NCBI RefSeq assembly: GCF_029784165.1
Contig: NC_073696.1
Span: forward strand, 114,608,665 to 114,672,664
From: Wyeomyia smithii
Taxonomy: Eukaryota > Arthropoda > Insecta > Diptera > Culicidae
Reading direction: 5' to 3'
DNA: 64,000 bases
The translations under genes were made by a program, and so were the position numbers. Below the pieces are notes generated by a model. It saw only the letters and a program-made list of their open reading frames with translations. It ran no database searches and was not told the origin of the DNA. Position 1 is the stretch's first letter. Each line of letters begins with the position of its first letter. Positions 23,527 through 34,995 of this stretch are shown piece after piece.

Positions 23527-26329
23527 GCATATATCAAGATGGCTTGACAAAATATTTTTTTTTATTTCTTTTATCACCAATATTTAGTGGTTAATTCGTG
23601 AGTTCGGAATCCAATTTGTGGTAATTTGTGGTTAAGTGGTTTCCGAGAAATTTTTAAAAAACTGAGTTAAGCCATCTTGAAACATGATTTTGCTTCAAAT
23701 GAATCGGACAATGATGATGTATACATCAATCGAAAGCTCTTAATTTGTGGTTCACGAAAATGTAATTTTAGGGTCATAATTACTAGTGTTTGTACAGAAA
23801 TTTGTGTTTTATTATTCACGGAGTTCTACGTTTTGTTTATTTGTTGTTGACGCTGCTGGCCGCTAGTGGCGTTAGCTATTTGCGGTGTTTATCAATGCCA
23901 TACTGAGCGTCCGTGTGGGGAATATGGTAAATATCGAGATTCGGGGAACTAAGCTATGCACTTGCTATTTTAGATGGCCAACCAGGCGCAAAATGAATGT
24001 GTGTAAATTTGTTAGTAAAAAGGATACCGCTAACGAAAATGTACTTTCTCCAATGCAATCCAAATTCGACGGATTATTTTTCAGAACCAGTATCAGAGCC
24101 GGATTTACGATTGTGGGAATCCAGGGCCCAGTCTCGTGTAGGGGCCAAGAATAAACTTTATTCATCTTTGAAAACTTTTTTTTATAAGGTGTCTTCGCTG
24201 AAAAATTATCAATTATTTAATCAACACTCAACTCGAAAATTCACAATGCCAAAGATGACAGCCTTGTTTTTCCTACGCAACCTATTTTTAATTAGTTTCA
24301 TTTTCGAAAAAGACGGCTCCTCCAGTTGCGTTCGAAACCATTCGACTCAAATAAATACGCAATGCAATTTCAGTTTAGCATGCATTTCGCAAGTTTGCTA
24401 TTCAAATTCAAATTCTTCAAATGTAATTCAAAGGAAATATTCACGAAACTACTTATAGAAAGCGAGTTTGATTATTGGGGGGTCACGCGGGTCAGACTTT
24501 CAAAATCCATTATTAATTGAGACAAGTTTATTTTTTCTTGATTTGTGGTGGCCTCAAAATGTGGGACCTTCCTTGAATTCGGCCCTGCTTTAGCAGGTCT
24601 GTAAAATCTGCACACGGACTCAGAAAATCTGCATTTTGAAAAGCACATCTGGTATCCCTGATTAGGACAATTAAGCAACAGCAATGCGTAAAAAAACTTG
24701 TAAGTTATTTTCTTTCTCTGCTTTACCTCCCATGTGCGCTGGTTCGATTCAAATGGTGTGTTAGTATGAGTCATTCCAAGAGAATCCGAGGTGAACTCTT
24801 ATGGAGGTAGTTTTAATATTGGCGCAAATAAATAACATTGAAGGAAAATTTCGGAAGTGAAATGGTCTGTTAAAATTTTCTTGCTGAAAATCGAAATTTG
24901 AATCTCATTTTTGACAGAGAAATACTACAAGGTATACAGCCCTAGGGGTTGTATGAAATGACGACGTAGGACTAAATGTATATATTATATGCTGCGATAA
25001 ACTGTTCATAGGCAACACTACCGTTTATATTCGATGGTCGTTATTGTAAAACTAATGATGCATGAATACATGAAAATTTTACCCTAGTAGTAGTTGTGAA
25101 AATTCTCATAACTCTTATCTTCAAGCATCTATAGTTCTGAAAAGAACCGATTCCATCATCTTCAGTATGAAATTCGTGTTACAGAACGCTGATGATCGCA
25201 CCACCACCGGTAGTATTGAATGTTTTGTTGGCCGCGCATAAAATTTGCTCTCCGCTGTGCCCTCCAGTAGCTGTGCCAGCAAAACATCCTGAAGCGTACG
25301 ATGGTAACTGTTGCTGCCGTATGCAAATAAAGATAACATACTCCGCACTGCCTGGAAGTTGACCCGTATGCAGCTCTCGATCCTCAATGTCGCGTACCTC
25401 TAACAGCTGCACTGCACTCGCTATTGTGTAACAAACTAAACTGAAGCAGAATTTTCTACACGCAGTCTTTTGTATCTAGTTTAGAGTAGATCTTTGCCAT
25501 TAGGGCGTGGCCACACAGCTTAGAGAAAAACAAACAAACCAAAACACTTTGTTGAGTCAAAATATGTAGGCAGTGGAATTTATTTCGTCCATGTTATTGT
25601 TATCCGTGCTCGAGAAGCAAGCCAATAACGAGGGAAATGTATGGGAAAGCTTGACCTTGGAACTTTTCACCTTTTTTCACCATTAAGCAGTAAAGCAACA
25701 GTGTTGAACATTATATCCAAAAATTGTTACATATTTTATCCATCCACCGACATATAAATGACTAAGATGCATGAAGTCGTTCGCTTGCTATAATCGTTTG
25801 AAATCTGACGCAACATTTGCCAGATTCATTTTCAATTTCACAAAGTGTAATCTAGCATAGTAAACAAAAACGTAGTCCTACGTCAAAAAACTTTTTCTCG
25901 ATTTGTGGGGGCCTGGGGCCGGGCCACCCAGCCCTCCCCTTAATCCCGGCTTTGAGTATAGCAGTAACAAACACCGCAAACAGCCAACTAGCGACCAGCA
26001 GCGTCAACAACAAATAAACAAAACGTAGAACTACGTGAACAATAAAACACAAATTTACGTGAAAAACACTAGTAATTATGACCTTAAAATTTTATTTTCT
26101 TGAACCACAAATTAAGAGCTTTTGATTAATGTATATACCATCGTTGTTTGATTCATTTGAAGCAAAATCATGTTTCAAGATGGCTTGACTCAGTTGTTTG
26201 AAAATTTCTCGGAAACCACTTAACCACAAATTACCACAAATTGGATTTCGAGCTCACAAATTAACCACTAAATATTGGTGATAAAAGAATTGAAAAAAAA
26301 ATATTTTGTCAAGCCATCTTGATATATGC
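23527..26329. mobile_element. Long-inverted-repeat (foldback-type) element, 2.8 kb
   Basis: Two arms of roughly 375-385 bp are reverse complements: 23,527-23,909 and 25,954-26,329. Shared landmarks in order are GCATATATCAAGATGGCTTG, ATTAAGAGCTTTTGAT (seen in the right arm), CTACGTTTTGTTTATTTGTT and GTTGACGCTGCTGG. Identity looks about 85-90 percent by eye. No transposase is visible between them, so it would be non-autonomous. I could not identify a target duplication outside the arms. Confidence 0.75.
25179..25460 (-). pseudogene. Possible M8 (leishmanolysin-like) peptidase fragment
   Basis: On the minus strand an open frame follows a good 3' splice-site sequence (TTCTGCTTCAG, about 25,450). 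It reads SAEYVIFICIRQQQLPSYAS, then a CX17C pair and NKTFNTTGGGAIISVL, a stop, and HEF. M8 metallopeptidases have a DFVLFVSA strand, an AYAxxC...GxxxxC segment and then the catalytic HExxH, so the order agrees, but the zinc-binding HExxH is not intact. It lies wholly inside the inverted-repeat element. The similarity is my own reading and weak; it may be chance. Confidence 0.3.
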
Positions 26330-26859
26330 CATTGTTGACATTATTCTTTACGTGAGGCCAGTGTTTTCCGGAGCTAGATTCACTGACACCGGTGTCGATA
26401 ATATAACACTGACACTGGCTTCGGTGTTTCAAGTTTCGCCTTTCGTGCCGTCTGTCTAACACTAACACTTAGTGGCGGTAGCAAGACATGTCGTATCGTG
26501 TTGTTATGCAAAAACCGCATCCGTGCAGCACGGTTCAGTATTTATACCATGGCTGCTGGAAAGACTCTCGAATAGATGGTGGAGCTGGACCAACACTAAC
26601 CTCATAGAGGCACAGAGCTTCCTGCTGAAGGAAGTGTACCGCTACCACCTGCACGATGCATTCTCTCGATTGCGAAGAAGGTTTTGCCGGAATATCGAAG
26701 GAGGATTAAGTATAAGCATCCGACTAGTCACGACCCTCAGAGCCGCGTGCTGTCGCCTAAACGTGAGACGCAGACAACTCAACCCAACATCATCGCTGAT
26801 GACAACCGTACCCCAATCGGAACTCAACTAGATCCGATGAAGAACACGTAGTCAACAAC

Positions 26860-28345
26860 GTGAGCAGTATACGCTACGTTCAGATGAATCTCCATCAAAG
26901 GGCGCTTCTAGTGTTCTTTGCAGAAGATTCCCAAGGATAAGCTATCCGTAGCGCTGATCCAGGAACCATGGGTCCACGACACCAGGATCCTTGGCTTAAG
27001 CAGCGCAAACGGTAAGTTGATCTATTGTCACTAACAGTCAAATCCTAGTACTGCAAATCTGTTGAACAGAAACATTAAATTTGTTTCCATTATGAACATC
27101 TAGTTAACTCAAGATCATCCTGTCACAAAAACAACTCGACAATAGTTGAGCTGTACATCGCAACAAGTGACCTACAGTACAGGATCACGGAGGCTTTTAC
27201 TTTAAACTGTATGTTAATGAAACGGACAGTCTGTCGTGATGTGCCCTGGTGGAGTGAAACTTTCAGCATTCTTCTTCAGTCGGGTAGCTAGAGGCTTGTT
27301 CAACAGGGGTAAAATCACATCCAACTGGGAAGCATCCCTTACAAAATATAACGCTGAGCTACGCAAAGCCGAAAGGAGGTCCAGAGTTCGATTCTGTGAG
27401 GACATTCAAGCTCTGCCTAAGGTATCGCGACTGCAAAAAGCGCTGTCCGAAGAACATATGAGTGGCCTTCGGCAATTGAAAAAGGAAGATGGAAGTATGA
27501 CTGACACAACCAAAGAAATATAGGATGTTCTTATGAACATTGAATTTCCTGGCTCGACAGTGACCTCGGAGGCGAACGGTGAAGAGCAACAGAGGCTCGG
27601 ATCCTTTTATTGATTGGGCACTAAGCTTGTTTGAGTCTGCGTTGAGTGAGCCTTTTTCGAGCCAGCATTACTCTGGGACATATCCCGGTCAGCTGGCAGA
27701 ACATTAAGGTGGTATTTATATCAAAGCCGGGCAAAAAATATAAAACTTCCCCCAAAGCGTTCAGACTTATAAAACTGACTTCAACTTTTCTCAGGTTGAT
27801 GGAAAACAGTAACGGAAAACTATATCCGCAGCGAGTTTCTGAAGGAATTACCTTTGCATGAGTATCAATATGCTTATCAGCAAGGTAAATCTACTGAAAC
27901 CGCTTGCATCGCCTATTGACGAAGATCGCAACAATGAGCTGGATCCAAGCAGTGCTGTCGAGCAGGAAGATCACAGCTGCGTGTTTCACAGTAGAGGCAG
28001 TGGAAGGATGTCCTCAGGGAGTAGCTCTATCTCTACTGTTATGGTCACTGGTGGTAGTCGTTCTCCCAACCAAGCTATTGCAGCTAGGCTACGAAGTCAT
28101 TGGTTATGCTGATGACATAGTCCTTATTGTTCGGGAAAAATGTGATGCAACTCTGTCTAGTCGTATGCAAACGGTTTCAATTATAACCTCTTCTCAGTGG
28201 GTCTTAGAAAAAGGGCTGAATATTAACCCGGCTTTCTACCCTATACCAAGCGAAGGATGCATTCAAAATTCGAAAGATGCGCCGCTATCAAATAGGGTAA
28301 GACGGAGCTTTAGCAATGACACCAAATATCTTGGGATCAACGACT
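26860..28345 (+). pseudogene. LOA/R1-type LINE ORF2, degenerate
   Basis: The endonuclease start is visible at 26,870-27,015 (QMNLHHSKGAS, LSVALIQEPWVH, SSANGKLIY across frames). RT blocks follow: FRASITLGHIPVSWQNIKVV, FISKPGKKYKTSPKAFRLI, YQYAYQQGKSTETAL, GCPQGVALSLLLWSLVV, then GYADDIVLIVREK with the intact YADD, and KYLGI at the end. The GxIPxxWxxxxVVFIxKxGK and GYADDI blocks are typical of LOA/R1 LINEs. The endonuclease core is largely lost between 27,020 and 27,190, and several frameshifts occur. A mariner remnant begins immediately after. Confidence 0.8.
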
Positions 28346-28348
28346 GAT

Positions 28349-28760
28349 CTGAGTTTGGTTGACATGTGGTTTCAACAAGTCGGCATCACATGTCAAATAT
28401 AACGTGAAACAATTGACGTTTTAATGAAGGAATTTGGTGTGCAGTCTATTCCTTGTTTCGGCTCTGTAAGTCGGCCACCAAGGTCTTGCGACACCACTGG
28501 ACTATTTTTGTGGGATTACGTGAAATCGTTGGTGTATGTGGACAAGCCCAACACTGTTGAGGCCTTACAAGATAACATCGCACATTTTATTGGTAAAACT
28601 CGGGCCAAAATGCTGGAAACGTGGCGCAAAATTGAATTATTATGGGCTATCTGAAACGTTGTTGTGGTCAATATTTGCATGAAGTTGTCTTTAAAAAGTG
28701 AATGGTAACAAACGATTTAATTCCAACAAAGACTTTATATACATAGTGCATTTTTAGATG
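28349..28760 (+). pseudogene. Tc1/mariner-superfamily transposase, C-terminal remnant
   Basis: The frame reads LVDMWFQQVGITCQ, then RETIDVLMKEFG, PPRSCDTTGLFLWDYVKSLV and EALQDNI, ending with EVVFKK near 28,690. In the family the first block is WFQQDGATCH with a catalytic Asp; here Asp is Val. The PPRSCDLTPLDYFLWGYVKS block keeps its first Asp but has lost the second. It is therefore inactive. No terminal inverted repeats are recognised. Confidence 0.7.
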
Positions 28761-31020
28761 TTTTATTAGACTTAAAAAAAGCTCTTATAATATCCCCCTT
28801 TATAAGTATATAATTTAAGAGTTTTTCTTCAAGAATGAAGCGAATGAAGGAAGTGGGTTTCTACATTTCTAGTGCGCAACAGTTTCTTAATACGCTATCA
28901 TTTAAAATGAGCACCAAACATTGAACATGTGAAATTGCAGTCACATTATTACATTTCAGTGTAATACAAATATAATAAGTGATAACAACCACCACAGCAC
29001 TATTTCACTTAAAAATATTTTGACATCCCACCAAGGGGAGAGAGAATTATTAGAACACAAGCGAAGTCTAAAACGTTGCGTGACTCCGTTACCCCACATC
29101 CTGTTTCAAGCAACATAGCCCGTAGAAAGGCATATAAATTTTCAATTATATGGAAGTTTTTTCGCTTGCTTCCGAAAACCGAAACTAACACGAAAAAACC
29201 CAGACTGCTTACACACGCTATTCATCGTATTATTATTGCACTCGAAATCAGTATATATGCAGTTATATTTCGAAGCACGCTCAACTGCTAAACACAAATA
29301 ATAAAACCAACATATTCATTAAAACATGGCATATTCCATGTTTCATGGATGTTTGTGGTTAGGTTTTTACATATGAATTTCAACCGATGAAGATGTAAAT
29401 CTTATATCGTTAATTTTTTTATCGACTCTTCCGAAAAATAAACATTCACCCAATATTGCGACATTTATTTCATGTTTAACAAGTATCAAATATCAAGAAA
29501 TCTGTAGGAATCCGAATTGATTCCTTTTTTTATTTGCATTATACATGCAAGTCCAAATTTTCAGCACATATTCATGAACTTCGTATTTATAGATCTAACT
29601 TTCTTTCGACCAATTAGTTACGTGATTTTATACCTTGGCTTAGTTCTTATATTTGCCAATTTTGATGCAGACGTTTCTGTAAAGTTTTGCATTCATGTAA
29701 ACCTGTCCATTCACACACACACCTCTCTCTCTCGATCTTATGTGAAACCGCACAAACCAGAAAACACATTTCCCTCGCCTGCAGTATGTATATTTCTTAC
29801 CCCCTGTGCTCCTTTTTTCAATTGCTGGCCCAGGTTTTGGAGGGTCTCAAATTTCGCATACCACTACTTAATATGACTATTTGTTGATGACTGAATAAAA
29901 CAGCTCCTCGAGGTACTGTCGTGCGAAATAATGAAACAAGAAAAACCGACAAATATTCCACGTATGTAGAACAATAAGAAATCAAGGACATCATTGCTGA
30001 GCTTCCCGAGATTCACATACGTGACCGGCTGGATTTACACATATGGCTTTTTACGCTCGGTTTGCACCTAGAGACTACCACCAGGTAGCGCACTTCGCTT
30101 GGGCAACCATTCCAGGCGCTCTCACCAGCCAGCCAGCTAGCAGCGAGTGCAGCAATGATGGCAAGGATTATACGGAGCAGAACGCTTTTCCCGGTGTGCA
30201 CTATTATTTATTATAATTTTCTGGCCTTTCTTCACACACATATTCATTCGCACACTTTCATGCTGGTACTTCAGAGAGTCCCACCGGGACCCCTCCGGAG
30301 AAACGATGAGCATTACTTTCATTGAATTTCCATTTTCCTCACGCCTCACGAGCGTACGTTGGGTTTTCCACCACTTCTCCGTTGGAGTTTCGTACGAAGC
30401 TTGAAAATGCTATTTCATGTAAAGCTATACACATTTTTTTTCGACTCGCTGCAAATGTACTCGGTTGAAAAACTGTTCTTCTTTTTATTAAAGCTTGATG
30501 TGCAAATCTTATCGCTGGCCCGCTCTCACATAATGAAAAATCGTGAATACAAAGAGGAATGCAACTGAAATTTCTACCGAAAATGCATTATGACGCCTTT
30601 TCTTGCATAACTTACTACATTGCAGTGTGTTGAAGCTTTCCTGATACAATCGTGATCAATGGCGGAAATAAGCGTCCCATTGAAACACAAATTGAGTGAG
30701 ATTTACCTGTCTAAATATTATATTTTTGGTTGTACAAATAGGTGTGAATTTCCGAAAGGAAAACCTGTCTTGATGCATTAAAACTTTTTTTTTATTTTTT
30801 TTGAAGTAGAATACTTCTCTCAGGAAGTTCGGCTACATAGGGATGTGAAATGAAAAACTAAAACCGAAAAAAGTGAAAAATATGTCCAATTTCAAATGCT
30901 AATAAATCGGTTAGTATTCGATGGATTTTCTTCGTTCTTGCAGCAATAGATTGGAAAATCTTTTAAGATTCTTCCCAAAAGAAGATAATTGTAATTTTAT
31001 CAATCACACTATTGTACTAT
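28760..31020. other. AT-rich stretch without recognisable genes
   Basis: No supported gene. A minus-strand frame at 30,013-30,201 encodes a hydrophobic, signal-like start followed by three cysteines, but it opens with GTG and an in-frame stop lies nine bases upstream. A CTG/GTGAGA donor-like sequence occurs within it. I do not call it a gene. Confidence 0.35.
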
Positions 31021-31029
31021 TGAAAATAG

Positions 31030-31260
31030 TCAAGCCTTGTCAAAACAAAAAATTCGACCTCTGATTGGTCGTTATATGATTGCTTCCCAAGCACGGTCGA
31101 CAGAATCATATAGCTTGCAATTTTAAACATGCTATTTGGCCTATAAAAGAGCCTGTTTCAGTCGAAGCCGCTCATAATAGTTCTAGACAGCGACAACAGC
31201 AGTCATTCCTTAGCAGCAGCAGTAGCAGGGCAGTGGATACCAGCGATGGCGGAAAGCGGA
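31030..31260 (+). promoter_or_regulatory. TATA-bearing promoter-like module, copy 1
   Basis: The module contains an inverted CCAAT box (CTGATTGGTC, about 31,061), TGATTGCTTCCCAAGCAC, then TATAAAAG at 31,142 and an Inr-like CTCATAAT about 31 bases downstream. A CAG-rich stretch (AGCGACAACAGCAG) follows. The spacing TATA to Inr is that of a Pol II core promoter. The module is repeated, with an insertion, at 33,410-33,780. It may be the LTR or promoter of a mobile element; no product is visible downstream. Confidence 0.45.
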
Positions 31261-31984
31261 CACAGCTGTGGCGTAGCCAGACTTCCTGAAATCTCGCTCG
31301 CACAAAGAAGAGACAGTGTGCTTTGCGCTACAAGTCTCGTTTCTCATTCAGTCGCTACGTGCTGTGTGCAGCGTGCGAGCGAGAAAACTTGGGAATTTTT
31401 TGCGACGTACACGAAGATACCTCGTCTCTCAACTTAACAAGTGCGGTGCATGGGCGACTTGAGACAGCTTGCGTGCAAAATCTCGTGAGCTCGTCTCGCG
31501 AGCTTGCCTCGCATGTTGCTTCGCGCAAATGGTGCGAGAAGGAAATTAATTTTGCGCAGAAGGATACAGGCAGGGGATTTATGTTTTTTTATTTACGGTG
31601 TTATAGCAGCATGCATCAAAACACTGTTAGAATTATCAATGATATAACCTAGTTCATTTATTTATCAATTCAAAATTCTATGATTAATTCATTCGACTTT
31701 TGTTAACATGAATTAAGAACGTTTTGTTACTATACTTATTATGCTAACGGTACGAAAATGAGTAATATTTTTCTTTTCACCGGATGCAGAGTGTGTTACG
31801 TTGGTTAACAGAAGTGTTTCTTCCGTCGGTTTAGATGTCATTGACTATCTTATGATAGAACTCTGTTTTGTAGTTCTAAGAATAAAAAATGTGGTTTGAA
31901 ATGATAACATAAGTTTTCCGGAGTTAGAAATAGTAAAACCATTAGAATTGTTTATATTTTCTAGTACATGTTGATGTTTTATGC

Positions 31985-32170
31985 GGGAAATACATGCCGC
32001 GTAAAAAACCGCGTAAATTCCGGAATCCGCGTAAAAAAAAACCGCGTAAATTCTGCAATCCGAGTGAAGAGGAACCGAAATCCGCACAAAAAAAATACCG
32101 CTTAAATTCCGGAATCCGCGTAAAAAACACCGAATAAATTCCTGAATCCGCGTAAAAAAGCCGCGTAAAA
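31985..32170. repeat. GC-rich minisatellite, unit about 28-32 bp
   Basis: Six or so imperfect units of the form CCGCGTAAATTCCGGAATC followed by CGCGTAAAAAA. The TCCGGA core is palindromic. It lies in AT-rich DNA, so CGCG density stands out. Confidence 0.85.
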
Positions 32171-32347
32171 AGTGACCTTAGTGTATAGATATTGCAAATC
32201 AGGTTCTGAAGGTTCGTGATAATCTGATCGTAGTTATATAGTTTTGTGAATTCTTCTGATTAATACACCTACAGAAAGGTCTGACGGCATATATCTTATG
32301 TAGGTACGTTAGGCAGCCTATACACCAGAGAGACGCAGAGACACTCT

Positions 32348-32437
32348 CCGTTAAGGCAACTGTCAACATCAAAACGGATAACGGCAATGCAAAATTATAC
32401 AGCTCCCCCGTTTTGATGTTGACAGTTTCCTTAACGG
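32348..32437. repeat. 30 bp hairpin repeat
   Basis: Arms 32,348-32,377 and 32,408-32,437 are reverse complements with one mismatch (CCGTTAAGG...AAAACGG), separated by a 30 base loop. It may be the folded end of a miniature inverted-repeat element; flanking duplications are not seen. Confidence 0.85.
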
Positions 32438-32475
32438 TGAATGCTTCGTCATTTCTCTAATATACAAGTTCACTA

Positions 32476-32832
32476 AGGTACAGTACGGGCGTCTCGCTCA
32501 GTTCGTAAAGCTATGAGACATCGTCTGGTGCGCCGCAGTCTCTTACCGAAAAAAAAGAAAAGAAAACTCTCGTCGCTTGAGTAAAAAGCGCGTGTACAGG
32601 AAGTCTGTGTACACGAGAAAGTCTCACGAGTCACGAGCTGTAGCGCACAAGCTGTATCAAGTATGTACAGTACGGGCGTCTCGCTCAGTTCGTAGTGCGA
32701 AAGAGATGCAAAAGAGCAGCCTGCAAATTGCATGTGACGTGTCTCGTCTCGTCGCACATACATGGAAATTCTACGAGCGAGAGAAAGATTTCTCTCGTCG
32801 CTTGAAAAAAAAAGCACGTGCACTGGAAGTCT
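32476..32832. repeat. Direct duplication, about 187 bp spacing
   Basis: Two copies (32,476-32,605 and 32,663-32,832) share GTACAGTACGGGCGTCTCGC with CTCAGTTCGTA, then CTCTCGTCGCTTGA, AAAGCGCGTG-like and GGAAGTCTG blocks in order. The repeated CTCTCG/GTCTCG words also occur at 31,300-31,520. Confidence 0.7.
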
Positions 32833-32839
32833 GGGCGTA

Positions 32840-33420
32840 GCAGTGGATAGCGCACTAGTTGCAGCAGATTCCAGCAATGATAGCGGCTGATGCAGTGAGG
32901 CACTTTAGTGAAATGCAGTCTATGAGCGAGAGTGGGCACTAGTAAATGCATTCAATGAAAAGTTGACTCATTTTGACAACACGTGAGCCGTCTAGTTTTG
33001 AGTGTTAAATCAGCTTTTCACTGTTTGTTTTATCACAAGGAACACTTCATTCGCACTGTCAATGATAACGCAAAGATGTGATCGGTATCTCATCCGATAC
33101 TAAAATGAACAACAAACTGTCCTTTTCAGGATGAGATAAAAACATGATTGAAGAGTTAATATTTTATTATGAGTTAATTCGGATTTTCAAATTTGTAAAA
33201 GTTATAAATTTTACCTTCTCTCCGTGTGTCAGACCGTACTGAATTATCTTTTCGTTCAGTCATGAACACGAGAGCCGAAACTTTTACTATCTGCATAAAA
33301 ATCAATTCTTCGCATAATCAAAATTGAAAAACAAGCCCCAATAATGACAAGCAACTTACTATATTATTGAAAATGGTCATTCCTTGTTGAAGCGCAAAAT
33401 TTGATTGATTGATTAGTCGT
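32840..33420. repeat. Downstream half of duplicated module, copy 1
   Basis: It begins GATAGCGCACTAGTTGCAGC and ends GCGCAAAATTTGATTGATTG, and is matched along its length by 33,900-34,430. Shared landmarks include GAAAAGTTGACTCATTTTGAC, CCTTTTCAGGAT and CATGACAAGCAACTTAC-like sequence. Confidence 0.8.
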
Positions 33421-33780
33421 TAACATGATTGCTTCCCAAGCACAGTCGACAAAAACATAGACTTTGGAATTTGAAATGTGCTCTTTGTTAGTATAAGAGT
33501 AACGATGGGAAATACCGACTGATGCGGCTATCGATAGTTATCGATGATTTCTTACTCCTATCGATAACTATCGATAAGCTTTTCGTCTCTCTATAAGAGC
33601 CTGTTTCAGTCGAGGCCGCTCATATTAGGGACGAATGACCGTTTGGTGTTGAAGTCCCTTCAAAAGAAATCAATCAATCAATCGAAGCCGCTCATAATAG
33701 TTCTAGACAGCGACAACAGCAGTCGTCCTCCCTTAGCAGCAGCACCAGCGATAGCGGATAGCGGCCACAGCTGTGCCGTA
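33410..33780 (+). promoter_or_regulatory. TATA-type module, copy 2, interrupted
   Basis: It repeats TGATTGCTTCCCAAGCAC (33,426) and AAGAGCCTGTTTCAGTCGA, then AGCCGCTCATAATAGTTC and AGCGACAACAGCAGTC of copy 1. Between these, sequence with TATCGATA palindromes (33,528-33,577) and a duplicated AGTCGAGGCCGCTCATATTAG segment interrupt it. The TATA box reads CTATAAG here, so it is weakened. Confidence 0.45.
33528..33577. promoter_or_regulatory. TATCGATA palindrome cluster (DRE-like)
   Basis: Three TATCGATA octamers (33,529, 33,559 and 33,569) lie within an inverted repeat with 18 bp arms (33,528-33,545 and 33,560-33,577, 17 of 18 paired) around a 14 base loop. TATCGATA is the DNA replication-related element bound by DREF in flies. 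Binding here is inference. Confidence 0.6.
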
Positions 33781-33899
33781 GGAATGGATAGCGCACTATT
33801 TTCAGCGGATCCCAGCAACGATAGCAGCTGGGCCAGCTGATGCATGGACAGCGGATACCAAATGGCAGCGTATAGCGGCCACAACTGTGGCATGGATAT

Positions 33900-34430
33900 G
33901 GATAACGCACTAGTTGCAGCGGATCTCAGCATCGATAGCGGCTGATGCAGTGAGGCACTTTAGTGAAATGCAGTCTCTGTGCGGTAGTGGGCACTAGTAA
34001 ATGCATTCAATGAAAAGTTGACTCATTTTGACAACACGTGATCCGTCTAGTTTTGAGTGTTATATCAGCATTTCACTGTTTACTTTATCACAACGAATGC
34101 TTTGTTCGCACTATCAGTGATAACGCAAAGATGTAATCGGCATCTTATCCGATACTAAATTGAACAACAAATTGTCCTTTTCAGGATAAAAAAAAACTTG
34201 ATTGAAGAGCTAATATTTTATAATGAGTTAATTTACATTTTTAAATTTGTAAAAGTTATAAATTTTACTTTATTTCCGTGTCTCAGAACGTACTGAATAA
34301 TCTTTTTCTTCAGTCATGAGCACGACATCCGAAAAAATTTCATCTCAAAACTTAAAAATTGTCAAGCCCCAACCATGACAAGCAACTTACTATACTATTG
34401 AAGCGCAAAATTTGATTGATCTGATTAGTC
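33900..34430. repeat. Downstream half of duplicated module, copy 2
   Basis: Parallel to 32,840-33,420, with roughly 88-90 percent identity by eye and small indels. Together with the two promoter-like halves it suggests a tandem duplication of a module of about 1 kb, the first copy of which was later expanded by 31,260-32,830. Confidence 0.8.
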
Positions 34431-34604
34431 AACGTTTATTTACTAGAAAAAATGACTGACACGCAAGGTTATCTTTCTTGTAAAAGTATTCTACTTCAAC
34501 CTTGCGGTCGTGGCTTTGCACACAACCCTCTTGTTTTTTATTGAAAGTACTTTTCATCGTGAACATCTACTGTAGAATCTAGTGTAGATGCATTGAAATA
34601 GCTC

Positions 34605-34995
34605 CTCCCTTAGTTAGCCCCATAAGTTTTTCAAACGCTTCTCGAAGCTGTCGCAGGACGGCAAGGGAATTTCACTCCAGATTTTCTGAATAATAGCTTT
34701 AAACTGTTTCAAGTTGAAGATCTTCAAATCAGCTTGCTTAGACATAATGTAGGACCAAACAAAAATGTCCTATTTCATTTTTATCCAGAAAAGCCGCCAA
34801 ATTGTTCCTACACCAGCTTTGGAGCCAAGTTCGCAGTATGCGCTGGTGCACCGTCTCGCTGGAATATATCTATGAAGAACAGCATTGACTTTGTCTCCTT
34901 TGTCGACAAATACTAGTGGAAGCTTACCTCGCTTGCAAACTGCCTCCCAAACCATTACTAAAGCTGCACTCTGGAATCGCAGAATCTATTATGGA
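34605..34995 (-). pseudogene. Tc1/mariner transposase remnant
   Basis: The minus strand reads VMVWEAVCKRGKLPLVFVDK, a short linker, then after a one-base shift QRDGAPAHTAN (second catalytic Asp), and then VWSYIM and FKAIIQKIWSEIPL near the C-terminus. The SPDLNPLDY block containing the third acidic residue is missing, so there is a deletion near 34,770. It resembles the DD37D mariner at 41.6 kb. The N-terminal DNA-binding half is not recognisable in 35,000-35,530. Confidence 0.7.

Noticed and set aside
30013..30201. Secreted peptide-like frame with a hydrophobic start and three cysteines
   Set aside because: It opens with GTG, an in-frame stop lies just upstream, and no ATG is available. A possible exon, but unsupported.
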